Assembly (NCBI GenBank): GCA_934695325.1
Contig: CAKUVD010000005.1
Location: 115,026-179,025, forward strand
Source: an uncultured Bacteroidales bacterium
GTDB taxonomy: Bacteria > Bacteroidota > Bacteroidia > Bacteroidales > UBA932
Direction: 5' to 3'
DNA: 64,000 nucleotides
The translations under genes were made by a program, and so were the position numbers. This document shows positions 62,720 to 64,000 of this stretch, one piece after another (the first letter of the stretch is position 1; each line of letters starts with the position of its first letter). The notes under the pieces were generated by a model, which worked only from the letters and a program-made list of their open reading frames with translations, was not told where the DNA came from and made no database searches.

Positions 62720-63847
62720 ATGACTAGCAAGATTTATTGCGATCCGGAGTTCGGGACGGTGGTGCTGCGAAAAAATGCACGCAGCAGGGCCATAAGCATC
62801 CGTGTCCGCGGAAGCGAGGGGCGAGAAGGTGGGCGTGTCTCCGTGACTGTACCTTGGAGTCTGCGATACCAGGACGGCATCAGTTATCTGGATAAAAGGC
62901 GAAAATGGGTAAGGGAGGCCTTGGACAAGCAGGACAGTAAGGCTTCCGCAGACTCGGAGAACGGACACGCCATAGGACGCATCGTGAGCGGAACCAACGT
63001 AAGGACTCTGCTCTCTGAGATCGTATTCAAGGCGGAACAGGTCAATGCAGATGTCACCAATGGCTCCAGCAGCCTTCGGCGAACGGTCAAGGATAACGAG
63101 AAGGTCCGAGTCCGAATCCGCAGGACTGTCGTGGAGAATCCTTCTGAAAGCGGAAGGCTTTGGCTGGGACTTGACAAGCCAATCAATGTTAAGGTGATAG
63201 AATATCCTCAGTCATTATCTAGCGAGGCATCTGGAGGGATGGAATTGGCTGGCGCGGTGTCAGAAAATAAGAGTTTAACAGGGGAAACAGCTGAAATGTC
63301 CTATGCTCAGGCAGCGCTTAAAAAAGTGCTCGTGGAGGTCCTGCGTGAAGAAGCAAAACTTCTTCTGCCACAGAAGGCGGCACTGTTCGCAGAGCAGTAC
63401 GGCTTCAAGTTCAGGAATCTGACCATCAAACATAACTCGTCAAACTGGGGCAGCTGCTCCCGAGCAGGCAACATAAACTTGAATCTTAATCTCGTGCGTC
63501 TGCCTGAGCCTCTCTGTGATTACGTAATTCTCCACGAACTCTGTCACCTGAAGGAGCCGAACCACGGCTCTCGTTTCCACACACTTCTTGAAGCCTTATG
63601 CCTTTGCAATATACGGCATCTACTCAGCCTCGGCTCGCCGGACGCAGAAAAATACATCCCCTGGCTGGATGCGGCAGCAGCCGTCAAATCTGATTTGTCA
63701 AGGACGTTCAAAAGGGCAGCCTACAAGGCCGGAATGCTCGACATCAACACAAGAAATAATTCGCAACGCCCATCTACGTCACCCAGTCCTCTGACGCCGC
63801 TTGACGAGGTCCTGAGCCGTGAGACAGCCAAGTGGCGCCTGATCTGA
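62720..63847 (+). CDS. YgjP-like (DUF45) metalloprotease with internal insert
   Basis: 375 residues against about 235 for typical members. The zinc site HELCHLKEPNHGSRFH starts at residue 272, with NSSNWGSCSRAGNINLN and VRLPEPLCDYVILHELCH just before it; both belong to the YgjP/SprT-like DUF45 family. The N-terminal beta part (LRKNARSRAISIRVRG, VTVPW) is also recognisable. Between them, about residues 70-195, lies a poorly conserved stretch rich in Ser, Glu and Val. Members occur next to helicase genes of restriction systems or as single genes; the substrate is unknown. The gene is 55 bases behind truB. Confidence 0.88.
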   Translation: MTSKIYCDPEFGTVVLRKNARSRAISIRVRGSEGREGGRVSVTVPWSLRYQDGISYLDKRRKWVREALDKQDSKASADSENGHAIGRIVSGTNVRTLLSEIVFKAEQVNADVTNGSSSLRRTVKDNEKVRVRIRRTVVENPSESGRLWLGLDKPINVKVIEYPQSLSSEASGGMELAGAVSENKSLTGETAEMSYAQAALKKVLVEVLREEAKLLLPQKAALFAEQYGFKFRNLTIKHNSSNWGSCSRAGNINLNLNLVRLPEPLCDYVILHELCHLKEPNHGSRFHTLLEALCLCNIRHLLSLGSPDAEKYIPWLDAAAAVKSDLSRTFKRAAYKAGMLDINTRNNSQRPSTSPSPLTPLDEVLSRETAKWRLI

Positions 63848-63956
63848 GCGCCATCCTGAGCCTTTCCGCACCAGACGTCACGGCGAGCACACAGTCACCT
63901 ATGCACACCCAAGACATACACTGGCGCCGGGCCGCATACGCCGGGGCACAAAGAAA

Positions 63957-63990
63957 GAGCACCCCGGACGGTCTATCGTCCGGAGTGCTC
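63957..63990 (-). terminator. Strong hairpin, probable terminator for a gene beyond the right edge
   Basis: GAGCACCCCGGACG (63957-63970), loop GTCTAT, then CGTCCGGAGTGCTC (63977-63990): a 14-base stem with one mismatch. A T-rich run (TTTCTTTG) follows only on the minus strand, so it should end leftward transcription entering from outside the window. The 63848-63956 stretch holds no gene. Confidence 0.65.
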
Positions 63991-64000
63991 TCAAAGAACG

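Noticed and set aside
1..64000. tRNA, rRNA, CRISPR array, IS element or prophage
   Set aside because: No cloverleaf, rRNA core, spaced identical repeats, transposase or phage structural genes were seen. The only tandem-like repeats are the two 43-base units at 21853-21974, too few and too close to be an array.

Overview
The window looks like chromosomal DNA from a gut- or rumen-type member of the order Bacteroidales (Bacteroidota). Four things point there: a SusC/SusD pair with a one-protein hybrid two-component sensor, promoters of the TTTG...TAnnTTTG class, YD/RHS proteins of the Bacteroidota type, and an mraZ-to-ftsZ cluster with the gene order usual in that phylum. Base composition is a little above 50% GC, with AT-richer patches at the toxin loci. 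No species can be named from sequence alone.

Layout. (1) 1-5459 is accessory: the 3' part of an RHS toxin gene ending in an HExxH metallopeptidase tip, a coupled exported partner protein, a decayed ATPase gene, and an intact ATPase gene whose promoter overlaps a perfect 14-base inverted repeat. (2) 5472-6950 is an NhaC-type antiporter. (3) 29013 down to 6973, all leftward, is a polysaccharide utilisation locus (PUL): galM-like epimerase, surface lipoprotein, hybrid sensor, SusC, SusD, a DUF5107-TPR protein, two paralogous sialidase-fold lipoproteins and a GH31 glycosidase. (4) 29244-36175 is a complete histidine degradation set (ftcD, hutU, hutH, hutI). (5) 36156-39610 holds a DUF4251 protein, aspartokinase, and an anaerobic sulfatase-maturating enzyme. 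(6) 39845-41840 is a second RHS locus, now broken, with a JAB-type tip and a frameshifted partner. (7) 42031-43575 is a Ser-type sulfatase, a plausible substrate of the maturase on the other side of the RHS locus. (8) 43666-59421 is the division and cell wall cluster mraZ, rsmH, ftsL, ftsI, murE, mraY, murD, ftsW, murG, murC, ftsQ, ftsA, ftsZ, preceded by a clear three-repeat MraZ operator. (9) 59474-63847 is gltX, rpiB, truB and a YgjP-like metalloprotease, then a strong hairpin at the right edge.

How the parts work together. The PUL should sense, import and split a glycan: the hybrid sensor detects an oligosaccharide, SusC/SusD import it, surface lipoproteins cut or hold it, and GH31 plus the epimerase finish the sugars. 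The substrate is not evident. The hut genes turn histidine into glutamate, passing the formimino carbon to tetrahydrofolate. The division cluster is tightly packed and probably self-limited by MraZ.

Most notable for follow-up: the two RHS toxin loci with exported partner proteins, the PUL with paired sialidase-fold proteins and DUF5107, the MraZ operator, the 43-base repeats ahead of susC, and a heptamer (CATTGAC) that occurs far more often than chance on both strands. No CRISPR array, tRNA, rRNA, transposase or phage gene was recognised.
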